64,000 nt of DNA from Methylobacterium sp. NEAU K (lineage in GTDB: Bacteria; Pseudomonadota; Alphaproteobacteria; Rhizobiales; Beijerinckiaceae). Each line of letters begins with the position of its first letter. Position 1 is the first letter of the stretch. The notes under the pieces were generated by a model, which was given only the letters and a program-made list of their open reading frames with translations, searched no databases and had not been told where the DNA came from. The stretch lies in contig NZ_JAUYZJ010000016.1 of the NCBI RefSeq assembly GCF_030700285.1, forward strand, positions 56,572 to 120,571. The letters are read 5' to 3'. Shown here piece by piece: positions 23,636 through 33,335 of the stretch. The position numbers were made by a program, and so were the translations under genes.

Positions 23636-24659
23636 GATCCGCCAGGAAGGCGTCGTAGGCTGCCGTCACTGCGTCGAGCTGCTCGAAATGCGGGAATGCG
23701 CCGGTATCCAGACGGGTGATGCGCCAATTCGGCCGGTCGGCGACCCGCGGCACCAGCCGGTAATCGACGAAGTCGCCCCGGGTCCCATGGACCATCCACA
23801 CCGGCAGGCGCAGATCCTCGTAGAGGCGCGTGGTGTCGGTCGGGAACAGGTGGCCCGCGATGAAGCAGAAGGCCGCGTGTTCGGCGCCCGGTTGGTGCGC
23901 CGAGGCGTAATCGTAGGCGAACAGGCCCTCGTCGACGTCCTTGGAACCGAAGGTCTTCCGGAGGAAGAAGCGCATGCTCGGGCGCGTGACCAGGGCGTCG
24001 AAGAGCGCCCGTCCGAAGGGCGGCCGATCCAGCACGTCGCGCAGCCAGTCGCGACCGCGATGCCCGTCCGGCGGTTGCTCGCCGGAGAGCCGCGCGTCGA
24101 AGCCGGTCGGGCTGATCAGGGCGAGGCTGCGATAGTCGTCGGGCCGCTCAAGGGCCGCCCGGGCCAGATAGGCCGCCGACAGCGACAACGCCGCGGCATC
24201 GACCATGCTGCCGCGGTGGCGTCGGCGGATCTCGGCGACGGCCGCATCGATCGCCGTCACCATCACGCGTGGGGTGTAGCGCCGGCGCGACCGCTCGGAG
24301 AAGCCGAAGCCCGGCAGTTCGAGAGCGTAGACCGGCCGGGACGTACGGTAATGCAAGTACAGGGGGCGGACCTCGTAGGCGTTCGCCGCCGCGTTGATGG
24401 AGTGGATCAACAGGAGCGGCACGCCCTCGGCCTCGGCAGAGCTGTAGAGCGAGACGTCGCCGGCGGGCCCGGCGGCGAGGCGTTCATGCTGGCCGGGGAG
24501 GGCGGTTGGGAGAGGCATGCGGCGGTCCACCGCCAACCGGGTCCAGCCGACCAGGCCGGCGGCCGCGCCCACGAGACTCAGAGCCGCTGCGGCCAGATAG
24601 GAACCGGCGCGGCCTCGATCCGGAGTTTGGCTGCTCATCGTAGCCTCGGCGTCGGTCAC
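23613..24659 (-). CDS. Alpha/beta hydrolase with an atypical nucleophile elbow
   Basis: Protein of 348 residues (a start at 24638 would give 341). A hydrophobic segment at about 20-40 (Y-L-A-A-A-A-L-S-L-V-G-A-A-A-G-L-V-G-W) suggests a membrane anchor. The fold is clear from L-L-L-I-H-S-I-N-A-A, A-L-E-L-P-G-F-G-F-S and V-W-M-V-H-G-T-R-G-D-F-V-D, with the candidate catalytic His in A-F-P-H-F-E. Where G-x-S-x-G is expected it reads A-L-S-L-S-A-A: the Ser is present but both flanking Gly are replaced. It may be an altered-activity hydrolase. Convergent and overlapping with the RibD-like gene. Confidence 0.82.
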   Translation of the reverse strand: MTDAEATMSSQTPDRGRAGSYLAAAALSLVGAAAGLVGWTRLAVDRRMPLPTALPGQHERLAAGPAGDVSLYSSAEAEGVPLLLIHSINAAANAYEVRPLYLHYRTSRPVYALELPGFGFSERSRRRYTPRVMVTAIDAAVAEIRRRHRGSMVDAAALSLSAAYLARAALERPDDYRSLALISPTGFDARLSGEQPPDGHRGRDWLRDVLDRPPFGRALFDALVTRPSMRFFLRKTFGSKDVDEGLFAYDYASAHQPGAEHAAFCFIAGHLFPTDTTRLYEDLRLPVWMVHGTRGDFVDYRLVPRVADRPNWRITRLDTGAFPHFEQLDAVTAAYDAFLADLTRDRRP

Positions 24660-24709
24660 CCCGACCTAGGTGGGCGACAACGCCAGGGGCGGGCGAAAGT
24701 GCCCCCGGT

Positions 24710-25774
24710 TCAGGATGCGTGGCCGGCGAGGCTGCCCGCGGCGAGCGACGGGGCGCGGCCGGCCGGGCGGATCGTGCCGCTGCCCCGGCCCGCGGCTTCG
24801 CGGAGGAAGTCAACGGTCGCCGGATCGGCGCGCCAGCCCTGGACGCGCTGGGAAATGAGGACCTCGCGCGGGCGCTTGTCGTAATTCGCGTATGCCGCTG
24901 CCACGAACTCGGCCCGCGTCATCGTACGAGCCGGTCCGGAGCGCCGCGTCTCAGCCTTGAAGAACAGGGCGCTGCCGGGGACGCCGTAATGCGCTGCGAT
25001 CTCGGGATAGACCGGCCAGCTGCCCTGACCGCCGAGATCGTCCGGAAGGAACGCGTCGAGGTCGCAATCGGGGTAGGCGACGCCCGACCTGCTCAGCAGG
25101 CCGCGGGCGAGGTCGGCGACCACGTAGAGCTTGGTGTGATTGATCGAGTGCATGAAGCACCCCCTACGCGCCCAGCGGGTGAGATGCGTGTCGAGGTCGT
25201 ACTGCGCCTGGGCACCGAGGCCGCGCAGGTAGGCCACGGAATCCGTCCAGAGATCGAAGTAGCCGAGGCGTTCGAAGACCGGTTCCGCGAAAAGGCGCAG
25301 GGCTTGCGCCTGCGAGAAGCCGGCGAGGTAGGCGTAGAGGGTGATGGCGGAGTGCGAATGCCCCATCGGCCCGGAGATCAGGCCCTTGAGCGTCACGGAA
25401 TCCTGTATGCCGACATGGACGAGATCGGGGTGGTAGGCGCCGAACACGATCGTCGGGATGAGGCGGACCTTAGGGTGCGTCCGCAGCGTGTCGATCGTAC
25501 CCCCGTCCTTAAACCGCGGGAGGTAGATGCTGGAGTAGACATGGTCGTAGCCATCGGCATGGGCCATGAGGTCGGCGAGCTTCGCGAAGCGGCGTCCCGC
25601 CGTGAAGGCCGAGACGAAATCCACCTGCGCGTCGGGCAGTAGGTATCGCGTCGCCTTGGCGATGGCGCCGGCCTGGCAGACACCCACCACCAGAATGCGG
25701 GGCGATCCCGTTCGCTTTTTTCCGATCTGCGCGATCCGGTGCCGCGCGCGCCAAAGGCTATCGACGGTCAACAT
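24710..25774 (-). CDS. WcbI-like polysaccharide biosynthesis protein
   Basis: Protein of 354 residues starting MLTVDSLWRARH. The WcbI-type N-terminal block is visible: I-L-V-V-G-V-C-Q-A-G-A-I-A-K-A, followed by aromatic-rich segments Y-D-H-V-Y-S-S-I-Y and F-G-A-Y-H-P-D-L. WcbI proteins of capsule loci are putative acetyltransferases with an SGNH-like fold that bind CoA; this is family knowledge. The central region M-H-S-I-N-H-T-K-L-Y-V-V is characteristic. No other capsule gene is adjacent. The divergent MFS gene starts 197 bp away. Confidence 0.78.
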   Translation of the reverse strand: MLTVDSLWRARHRIAQIGKKRTGSPRILVVGVCQAGAIAKATRYLLPDAQVDFVSAFTAGRRFAKLADLMAHADGYDHVYSSIYLPRFKDGGTIDTLRTHPKVRLIPTIVFGAYHPDLVHVGIQDSVTLKGLISGPMGHSHSAITLYAYLAGFSQAQALRLFAEPVFERLGYFDLWTDSVAYLRGLGAQAQYDLDTHLTRWARRGCFMHSINHTKLYVVADLARGLLSRSGVAYPDCDLDAFLPDDLGGQGSWPVYPEIAAHYGVPGSALFFKAETRRSGPARTMTRAEFVAAAYANYDKRPREVLISQRVQGWRADPATVDFLREAAGRGSGTIRPAGRAPSLAAGSLAGHAS

Positions 25775-25971
25775 GCGGGCTTCTCTCGCATGTCCGCGGG
25801 CCGCGGGCAAACCGAACCGGCGCGGACATGGCGGCTATTCGCAGGTCTCGGGCCGGCACGATCGCGCCCGATTCATGGCTATGACAGTCGAGCAAAGCTG
25901 TCGTGCACCAGCACTGGCGGCCAGTATGCGCCTGCTCCGAGCCGGGCTGCTGGAACGGGGAGGAGAGCGAC

Positions 25972-27303
25972 ATGGTCCCGACGCTGGCGCCGGCCGCGGT
26001 TCCGGACATCGAGCGGGCGACCCTGCGCAGGGTGGCGTGGCGCATCCTGCCGTTCCTGATGCTCGCCTACTTCGTCGCCTTCGTCGACCGGGTGAATGCC
26101 GGTTTTGCCGCGCTGCAGATGAACCACGACATCGGGCTCTCGGCGGCGCAGTTCGGGCTCGGCGGCGGCCTCTTCTACATCTCCTACGTGCTGTGCGAGG
26201 TGCCGAGCAATCTCGCCATGGAGCGCTTCGGCGCCCGGATCTGGATCGCCCGGATCATGATCACCTGGGGCCTCGTCTCGGCCGCGATGGCCATCGTGGT
26301 CGGGCCCTCCTCGTTCTACGCGGTGCGGCTGCTCCTCGGCGCGTCCGAAGCCGGGTTCTTCCCGGGCGTCATCCTGTACCTGACCTACTGGTTCCCACGC
26401 GCCTATCGCGGGCGAATCGTGGCGGTGTTCATGGTGGCGATCCCGATCTCAAGCTTCCTCGGTTCACCAATCTCGGCCTCGATCCTCGGCATCGACGGCA
26501 TGCTCAGCCTGCGCGGCTGGCAGTGGCTGTTCATCCTGGAGGCGGTGCCGGCGGTGCTGCTCGGCTTCTTCGCCCTGGTCTTCCTTCCGGACGGTCCGGG
26601 CCATGCGCGCTGGCTGACACCCCAGCAGAGCGCTTGGCTTCAGGACAGGCTGGCGAGCGAGCGTGCGTCGGTGGTCCCGGGTAAGGCCGCTCCTGCCCGG
26701 CACCTCTCGGTCTGGCAGGTGATGCGCAATCGCTACGTGCTCGCCGCCTCGCTGATCTACGCGGGCGCGTCGGGAGCCAGCCAGTGCCTGTCGCTCTGGC
26801 AGCCGCAGATCATCAAATCGTTCGGCCTCTCCAACCTGGAGACCGGGCTGCTCAACGCGATCCCGTTCGGGATCGCCTCGGTGCTGATGGTGCTATGGGG
26901 CCGGTCCTCGGACAGGAGTTGCGAGCGGGTCTGGCACACGGCACTGCCGCTGGGGCTGCTGGCGCTGAGCCTCGCCGCCTCGACCGCCACTACACAGTTG
27001 GTGCCGACGATCCTGATTCTCTGCCTCGCCGTGACCGCCACCTATACGGTGAAGGGGCCGTTTTGGGCGCTCTCCACCGAATGGCTTTCGGCCGGCGCGG
27101 CGGCGGCCGGCATCGCGCAAATCAACGCCATCGGCAATATCGGCGGCTTCATCGGCACCTACCTGCTCGGCCTGATCAAGGACGCCACCGGCAGTTACCC
27201 GCTCGGGCTGCTGCCGCTGGCCGTGCTCTCCGGCACCGGCTGCCTGCTCGCTCTGCTCCTTGGGCGGCGGCGTGCCAAAGCGATCGAGCCGGCGCAGGCC
27301 TGA
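25972..27303 (+). CDS. MFS transporter, anion:cation symporter (ACS) type
   Basis: Twelve-helix-type membrane carrier of 443 residues. The ATG at 25972 follows GGGGAGGAG, so the 23-residue upstream extension is rejected. The family opening I-L-P-F-L-M-L-A-Y-F-V-A-F-V-D-R-V-N-A-G-F-A is near residue 26, with G-L-F-Y-I-S-Y-V-L-C-E-V-P-S-N and S-E-A-G-F-F-P-G-V-I-L-Y-L-T-Y-W-F-P, all typical of tartrate, phthalate and glucarate transporters. It imports an organic anion with protons; the substrate is unknown and no catabolic gene is adjacent. Confidence 0.92.
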   Translation: MVPTLAPAAVPDIERATLRRVAWRILPFLMLAYFVAFVDRVNAGFAALQMNHDIGLSAAQFGLGGGLFYISYVLCEVPSNLAMERFGARIWIARIMITWGLVSAAMAIVVGPSSFYAVRLLLGASEAGFFPGVILYLTYWFPRAYRGRIVAVFMVAIPISSFLGSPISASILGIDGMLSLRGWQWLFILEAVPAVLLGFFALVFLPDGPGHARWLTPQQSAWLQDRLASERASVVPGKAAPARHLSVWQVMRNRYVLAASLIYAGASGASQCLSLWQPQIIKSFGLSNLETGLLNAIPFGIASVLMVLWGRSSDRSCERVWHTALPLGLLALSLAASTATTQLVPTILILCLAVTATYTVKGPFWALSTEWLSAGAAAAGIAQINAIGNIGGFIGTYLLGLIKDATGSYPLGLLPLAVLSGTGCLLALLLGRRRAKAIEPAQA

Positions 27304-28000
27304 TTCGCCGGTCAGCCCGGCGCCGTATCTTTTACGATCGCGAACCCGCGGCAAGCTCACGCCGACGGCAGGCGCTTTCCTCGTCGGCGCATGCCTGGAT
27401 CGTCGCTTCCAACCGTATTTTGTGACGCGTGGGCGCTGTGAAGCGTGTTCGGTATGGCAAATGAGACAGATGAAGTCCTGTTATCGATCATACTTGGTAA
27501 ATGTGTATGACTAATATTCTGATTAATCCAAAAAATGAAATTAAAAAATGACAAAATGTGATTTTATTCCATGTATATCAACCGAAAAATATCTTAGATT
27601 TTCTTCCAATCGTTCATTGACACGGTTCTCGTCCAGTGCGCCTAATGCCTGTGCTGGAGCGTGAGGCTTCAGAACGGGGCCTCTTGGGTCATGATGACCT
27701 TCGGAGGTCGGATAGGCGCAGTTATTTTGAATTCCGGACTCGCTCAAGACGCTCGGTTGCCACTGGCATCAGCCGTGGGAAGAGCCAGTCATCGGGCGCG
27801 ATTGTCGAGCGACGACACGAATGACTGCTGTCAGAGCGTATCCATGCTGGAGCCATGTGTCTGCGGTCGCAGTGGCGGCTTCCGGTCCCAGTCAGGGGAT
27901 TTCAATATGATAATTACGATGTAATTTTTAGTAAAATATAATGTATAAAGACAACTAGATCTGATATTCAATTATCAAAATCGGAAGTGAGGTGTTAAAT
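27304..28000. other. 697-bp AT-rich gene-free interval
   Basis: From about 27480 to 28000 the sequence becomes markedly AT-rich compared with the window, with A-rich runs near 27529-27560 and 27917-27960. No credible gene, tRNA or transposase remnant was recognised; the open frames are short and unlike proteins. It may be the flank of an acquired segment carrying the orphan gene at 28001. Confidence 0.55.
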
Positions 28001-28636
28001 ATGTTCGCCGTAAGCCCAGTATCGCCTCGGTCGATGGCGGCTTTCCTGCTTCCACAGGTTGAGACGCCTGGGGAAGTTGCATCCGCGACAAAGAGCTCGC
28101 CCGTTCAGTCGGCGGCACCGGATCCGAGATCGACTTTTGTCCTGTCGAGCGTAGCGGCTGATGCCATCCTGTCGTTGGCACAGACGAAACATGCATTTCC
28201 GGAGTCCGGCGGGTTCGAGTCTCGGTCCGCCCTGTCCATCCGCTTTGAGGGCGGGGAGAGCGCTTCAGGCCCGGCCATAGTTCAGGGGCGTCATTCCGAT
28301 GACGAGGCCGTCGATCCGACAATTTCCATCACGCTTTTGTCGACGGACGAAGCGGATGCCGCGACACCGTTGGATTTGCGTCCTTTGTACGAACGAAATC
28401 AAGATTTTCTGAAGTCAGTCGGTGCATCGGCGGCAAAGGATGAGCCATTGGTCATGGCCCGTCCCGGCTGTGACTGGATCAATGCGATCGGCGTTTACCT
28501 CATGTGCAACAATATGCACTATGAGGATTTCAAGAACAAAAATCCGAATTTAAATGTATATTGGGTCAATGTGGACGACAAAAAAATTATGGTTTTCTGG
28601 CCAAAGACAACGCTCGAAAAGCAGTTTTTGCTCTAA
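28001..28636 (+). CDS. Hypothetical orphan protein
   Basis: Protein of 211 residues; not recognised. The ATG at 28001 follows GAGGTG at a fitting distance; a GTG at 27992 could add three residues. Residues 1-50 are Pro/Ser/Ala-rich and probably unstructured, the middle is acidic, and the C-terminus is compact and aromatic (C-D-W-I-N-A-I-G-V-Y-L-M-C-N-N-M-H-Y, later V-Y-W-V-N-V-D-D-K-K-I-M-V-F-W-P), with two Cys that might pair or bind metal. Base composition and codon use are clearly less GC-rich than the neighbours, suggesting horizontal transfer. No signal peptide is obvious. Confidence 0.6.
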   Translation: MFAVSPVSPRSMAAFLLPQVETPGEVASATKSSPVQSAAPDPRSTFVLSSVAADAILSLAQTKHAFPESGGFESRSALSIRFEGGESASGPAIVQGRHSDDEAVDPTISITLLSTDEADAATPLDLRPLYERNQDFLKSVGASAAKDEPLVMARPGCDWINAIGVYLMCNNMHYEDFKNKNPNLNVYWVNVDDKKIMVFWPKTTLEKQFLL

Positions 28637-28881
28637 GAGCCCGTCCTTGTGTGACGGGCGAAGCTGTCGTGGATCGGGCTTCGTATCGGCGACGGGGGGC
28701 CATAAGCCACTCGCATCGCGCTTTCCGCTGAGCCGTATCCTGCAAGCTTCGTCCTATGGGGTACGGCCGAGGATGGCAGGTCGCGTCGATCCCCTCCCAT
28801 GTCACGGCGTGCCGCGAAGGTATCCCAGATTGGCCCTCTCGGCTGGCAAAGGAACTGTCCGCTGAAGGAAAGCGCGTCAGT

Positions 28882-29724
28882 TCAGAGAATCGGAAGCACG
28901 GTCCGGATATGCATCGCGAAGGCGCGCGTGAGCGGCGAAGCATGGCGATCCGCGATGCGCAGCAGGAGGCCGATCCGGGGCAGGGAGGGCAACCCGCTCG
29001 CGCGCGACAAGACCCGCAGATCGGCCGGCACGGCGGCCTTGGTGAGCACCGCGATAGCCTGGCCGGATCGCACCACGGCGAGAAGCCCCGACAGGCTGCC
29101 GCTGGCATAGGCGATCCGATAGGCGCGTCCGGCCCTGTCGAGCGCTGAAAGCGCCGCGCGATGGTCCAGCGTGTCCGGATCGCCGAGCGCCAAGCGGAGC
29201 GGGTCCGGCCAGTCGGCGGCGTCGCCCTTCGGACCCACCCAGACAAGCTCCTCGCGGCGCAGGATCCCGTGCTCGGTGTCGAGGGGAACCGAGATCAGAG
29301 CGAGATCGAGGCCGCCGCGCTCGAACCGGCCCTCAAGGCGGGGTGTCGCCGCACAGACCACTTCGATCACCACGGCAGGGTGGAGTTGCGCGAAGCTGCG
29401 CAACAGAGCCGGCAGAAAAGCGTCCGCATAATCATCTGGACACCCGAAGCGCAGCGTCCCGTCCAGGCTGCGGCCCGAGAGTTCCGCCAGGGCGTCATCG
29501 TGGGACGCCAGGATGCGGCGCGCGTGGACCAGGAGGCGCTCGCCCTGCACCGTCAGGAGCATCCCGCGCCCAGTCCGCGTCAGGAGCGGCTGACCGACGA
29601 TGTCCTCCAGGCGCTTCATCTGCATGCTGAGCGCGGCCTGGCTGCGTCCGATCCGCTCCGCGGCGCGGCTCAAGGCGCCGGTCTCGGCCACGAGCGCGAA
29701 GCTCCGCAGCAGATCGATGTCCAT
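28882..29724 (-). CDS. dgdR: LysR-family regulator, probable DgdR
   Basis: DNA-binding regulator of 280 residues (284 if the ATG at 29736 is used). The winged helix is typical: M-D-I-D-L-L-R-S-F-A-L-V-A-E-T-G, A-A-E-R-I-G-R-S-Q-A-A-L-S-M-Q-M-K-R-L-E. The effector domain begins near residue 88 (G-T-L-R-F-G-C-P). It diverges from the 2,2-dialkylglycine decarboxylase gene with about 100 bp between, the arrangement described for dgdR/dgdA in Burkholderia cepacia, where the LysR protein controls dgdA. Identity as DgdR rests on this context. Confidence 0.82.
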   Translation of the reverse strand: MDIDLLRSFALVAETGALSRAAERIGRSQAALSMQMKRLEDIVGQPLLTRTGRGMLLTVQGERLLVHARRILASHDDALAELSGRSLDGTLRFGCPDDYADAFLPALLRSFAQLHPAVVIEVVCAATPRLEGRFERGGLDLALISVPLDTEHGILRREELVWVGPKGDAADWPDPLRLALGDPDTLDHRAALSALDRAGRAYRIAYASGSLSGLLAVVRSGQAIAVLTKAAVPADLRVLSRASGLPSLPRIGLLLRIADRHASPLTRAFAMHIRTVLPIL

Positions 29725-29759
29725 GCTGGCAGCCATCAGGAATTCTGAAGTCTCGGTTC

Positions 29760-29772
29760 AGCTCTATAAGCT
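29760..29772. promoter_or_regulatory. Candidate LysR binding half-sites in the dgdR-dgdA gap
   Basis: AGCT-CTATA-AGCT at 29760-29772 is a near-symmetric element between the divergent starts (29724/29736 and 29831). LysR proteins bind imperfect dyads in such gaps. The match is short, so this is only a suggestion. Confidence 0.25.
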
Positions 29773-29797
29773 ACCATGCGATCTCCGCCGTCCCTAG

Positions 29798-31132
<1,335 letters not shown>

Positions 31133-31143
31133 GATAGCCAGGC

Positions 31144-33009
31144 TCAGGCCGCCTCGATCTCGGCGCTGACCGTCAGCCACTCTTCCTCGGCAACCGAGAG
31201 AGCGCTCGCGGCGTCGGCCCGCATCTTGGCGATCTCGCCGGCCTTGGCGGCGTTCTCCCGGAAGGCGGACCCGTCCTCCAGGGCTGCGTCGATCTTCTCG
31301 ATCGCGGCTGTCAGCTTCGCCATCCGCGCCTCGATCGCCTCGAGCCTCTTCCGCAACGGGGCGAGCGCGGCGCGGCGCTCGACCCCGGCCCGGCGCGCCT
31401 CGGCCTTCTGCCCGCCCGTGGGCTCCTCATCGCGCTCGTCCTCGCGCTCCGGGCCGGACAGGACGAAGCGGCGGTAATCGTCCATGTCGCCGTCGAAGGT
31501 CTTCACCGTGCCGTCGGCCACCAGCCACAGCCGGTCGGCACAGGCCTCGACCAGAAAGCGGTCGTGGCTCACCAAGATGACGGCGCCCTCGTAATCGTTG
31601 ATCGCCTCGACCAGTGCCTGGCGGCTCTCGATGTCGAGGTGGTTGGTCGGCTCGTCGAGGATCAGGAGATGCGGGCCGTGGAAGGCGGCGAGCCCCATCA
31701 GCAGCCGGGCCTTCTCGCCGCCGGAGAGCTTCTCCACGGGCGTGTCGGCCTTGTTGGCGCCGAAGCCGAGCCGGGCGGTTGCCGCCCGGACCTTGGCCTC
31801 CGGCACGTCCGGCATCAACTTGCGGACATGCGCATAGGCGCTCTCGGAGGGGCGCAGCTCGTCGAGCTGGTGCTGCGCGAAGTAGGCGACCTCCATCTTG
31901 GAGGAGCGCCTGACCTCGCCGGCGAGCGGCCCGAGCCGGCCGCCGATCAGCTTGCAGAAGGTCGACTTGCCGTTGCCGTTGGCGCCGAGCAGCGCCACGC
32001 GGTCGTCGGGGGCGAGGTTCAGGTCGAGCCCGCTGAGCACGACGCGCTCGCCGTAGCCGGCTTTCACCCGCTCCATCGCGACGATCGGCGGGGACAGGGG
32101 CTTTTCCGGGCTCGGCAGGTGGATCACCGGCACGTCGTCGTCGATCAGAGCGGCGATCGGCTCCATCCTGGCGAGCCGTTTCACCCGGGACTGGGCCTGG
32201 CGCGCCTTGGTGGCCTTGGCCTTGAACCGGTCGATGAAGCTCTGGAGATGTGCCCGCTCGGCATCCTGCTTGGCCTTGGCCTTCGCTTGAAGCACGCGCT
32301 TCTCGGAGAGCTGCTTGGCGAAGCTGGTATAGCCGCCGCGGTAGATCGTCAGCTTGCCGCGGTCGAGGTGCAGGATGTGGTCGACGCTGGTGTCGAGCAG
32401 GTCGCGATCGTGGCTGATGATGATCGCGGTGCGCGGGTAGCGCTCCAGGTAGTCGTAGAGCCAGAGCGTGCCCTCGATGTCGAGATAGTTGGTCGGCTCG
32501 TCGAGGAGCAGCAGGTCAGGCTCGGAGAACAGCACCGCGGCCAGCGCGACGCGCATCCGCCAGCCGCCGGAGAAGTCTGAGCAGGGGCGCGCCTGTGCGG
32601 CTGCGTCGAAGCCCAGCCCGTGCAGGATCGCGGCGGCGCGTGCCGGAGCGGAATGTGCGCCGATATCGACCAGGCGGGTCTCGATCTCGGCCCGCCGCAG
32701 GCCGTCGGCGTGCTCGGCTTCCGCCATCAACCGGGCTCGTTCGGTATCGGCGGCGAGCACGACCGCGTGCAGCGTCTCCGGTCCGGCCGGTGCTTCCTGG
32801 GCGACTGCGCCGATCCGCATCCCCTTGGGCAGCGAGACCGACTTCGCGTCGACCGGCAGATCGCCGAGGATCGCCTTGAACAGCGTCGTCTTGCCGGCAC
32901 CGTTGCGCCCGACGAGGCCGACCCGGGCCCCGTCCGGAATCGAGAAGCTCGCGGAATCGAGGATCAGGCGGTCGCCGATGCGGTAGGTGAGGTCATTGAC
33001 GCGCAGCAT
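31144..33009 (-). CDS. ABC-F family ATPase (Uup/YheS-like)
   Basis: Soluble protein of 621 residues with two ABC domains and no membrane part. The start MLRVNDLTYRIG at 33009 is preferred over a 31-residue extension. Domain 1: Walker A GRNGAGKTT, signature FSGGWRMR, Walker B LLLLDEPTNYLD. A charged linker of the ABC-F type follows (K-A-K-A-K-Q-D-A-E-R). Domain 2: GANGNGKST, LSGGEKARL, LLILDEPTNHLD. The C-terminal extension has heptad-like charged sequence, consistent with a coiled coil as in Uup. ABC-F proteins act on ribosomes. It converges on dgdA with an 11-bp gap. Confidence 0.93.
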   Translation of the reverse strand: MLRVNDLTYRIGDRLILDSASFSIPDGARVGLVGRNGAGKTTLFKAILGDLPVDAKSVSLPKGMRIGAVAQEAPAGPETLHAVVLAADTERARLMAEAEHADGLRRAEIETRLVDIGAHSAPARAAAILHGLGFDAAAQARPCSDFSGGWRMRVALAAVLFSEPDLLLLDEPTNYLDIEGTLWLYDYLERYPRTAIIISHDRDLLDTSVDHILHLDRGKLTIYRGGYTSFAKQLSEKRVLQAKAKAKQDAERAHLQSFIDRFKAKATKARQAQSRVKRLARMEPIAALIDDDVPVIHLPSPEKPLSPPIVAMERVKAGYGERVVLSGLDLNLAPDDRVALLGANGNGKSTFCKLIGGRLGPLAGEVRRSSKMEVAYFAQHQLDELRPSESAYAHVRKLMPDVPEAKVRAATARLGFGANKADTPVEKLSGGEKARLLMGLAAFHGPHLLILDEPTNHLDIESRQALVEAINDYEGAVILVSHDRFLVEACADRLWLVADGTVKTFDGDMDDYRRFVLSGPEREDERDEEPTGGQKAEARRAGVERRAALAPLRKRLEAIEARMAKLTAAIEKIDAALEDGSAFRENAAKAGEIAKMRADAASALSVAEEEWLTVSAEIEAA

Positions 33010-33335
33010 GGCGGCGTTCTGGCCGTCCGGGCGCGGGGAGGCAAGCGCGCCGTCCGCACAGGCGCCCGGCGTGTTGCACGGCAAGCGCGCGCACGAACAC
33101 ATTGCCTGTAGCGCGGCCTGAATGTGGAACCGGGAACGTTGATTTTAACGGAATCGCATCAATCGCGCGCTGATTGTGCGAAATGGTTCCGGTGACTGCG
33201 TCGCGGTCGGCATTTCATCGGATCGATGGCCGGCTCCGGGCGGTCGAATCTCCGCGGCCGTGAAGCATCGGGTCGCGGGGGCACGAAAATCTTCTGGGTC
33301 GCAGGCCTGTCAGGGGGCTGTGAAGGAGAGACGTT
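33010..33335. other. 326-bp divergent gap between ABC-F and HD-GYP genes
   Basis: No gene seen. The stretch 33130-33200 is less GC-rich and has imperfect dyads, for instance CAATC-N7-GATTG around 33158-33177, so promoters for both flanking genes are likely here. Confidence 0.4.

Noticed and set aside
27661..27924. Small forward open frames in the AT-rich interval
   Set aside because: Composition and lack of ribosome sites give no support for a gene; no transposase or integrase trace seen.
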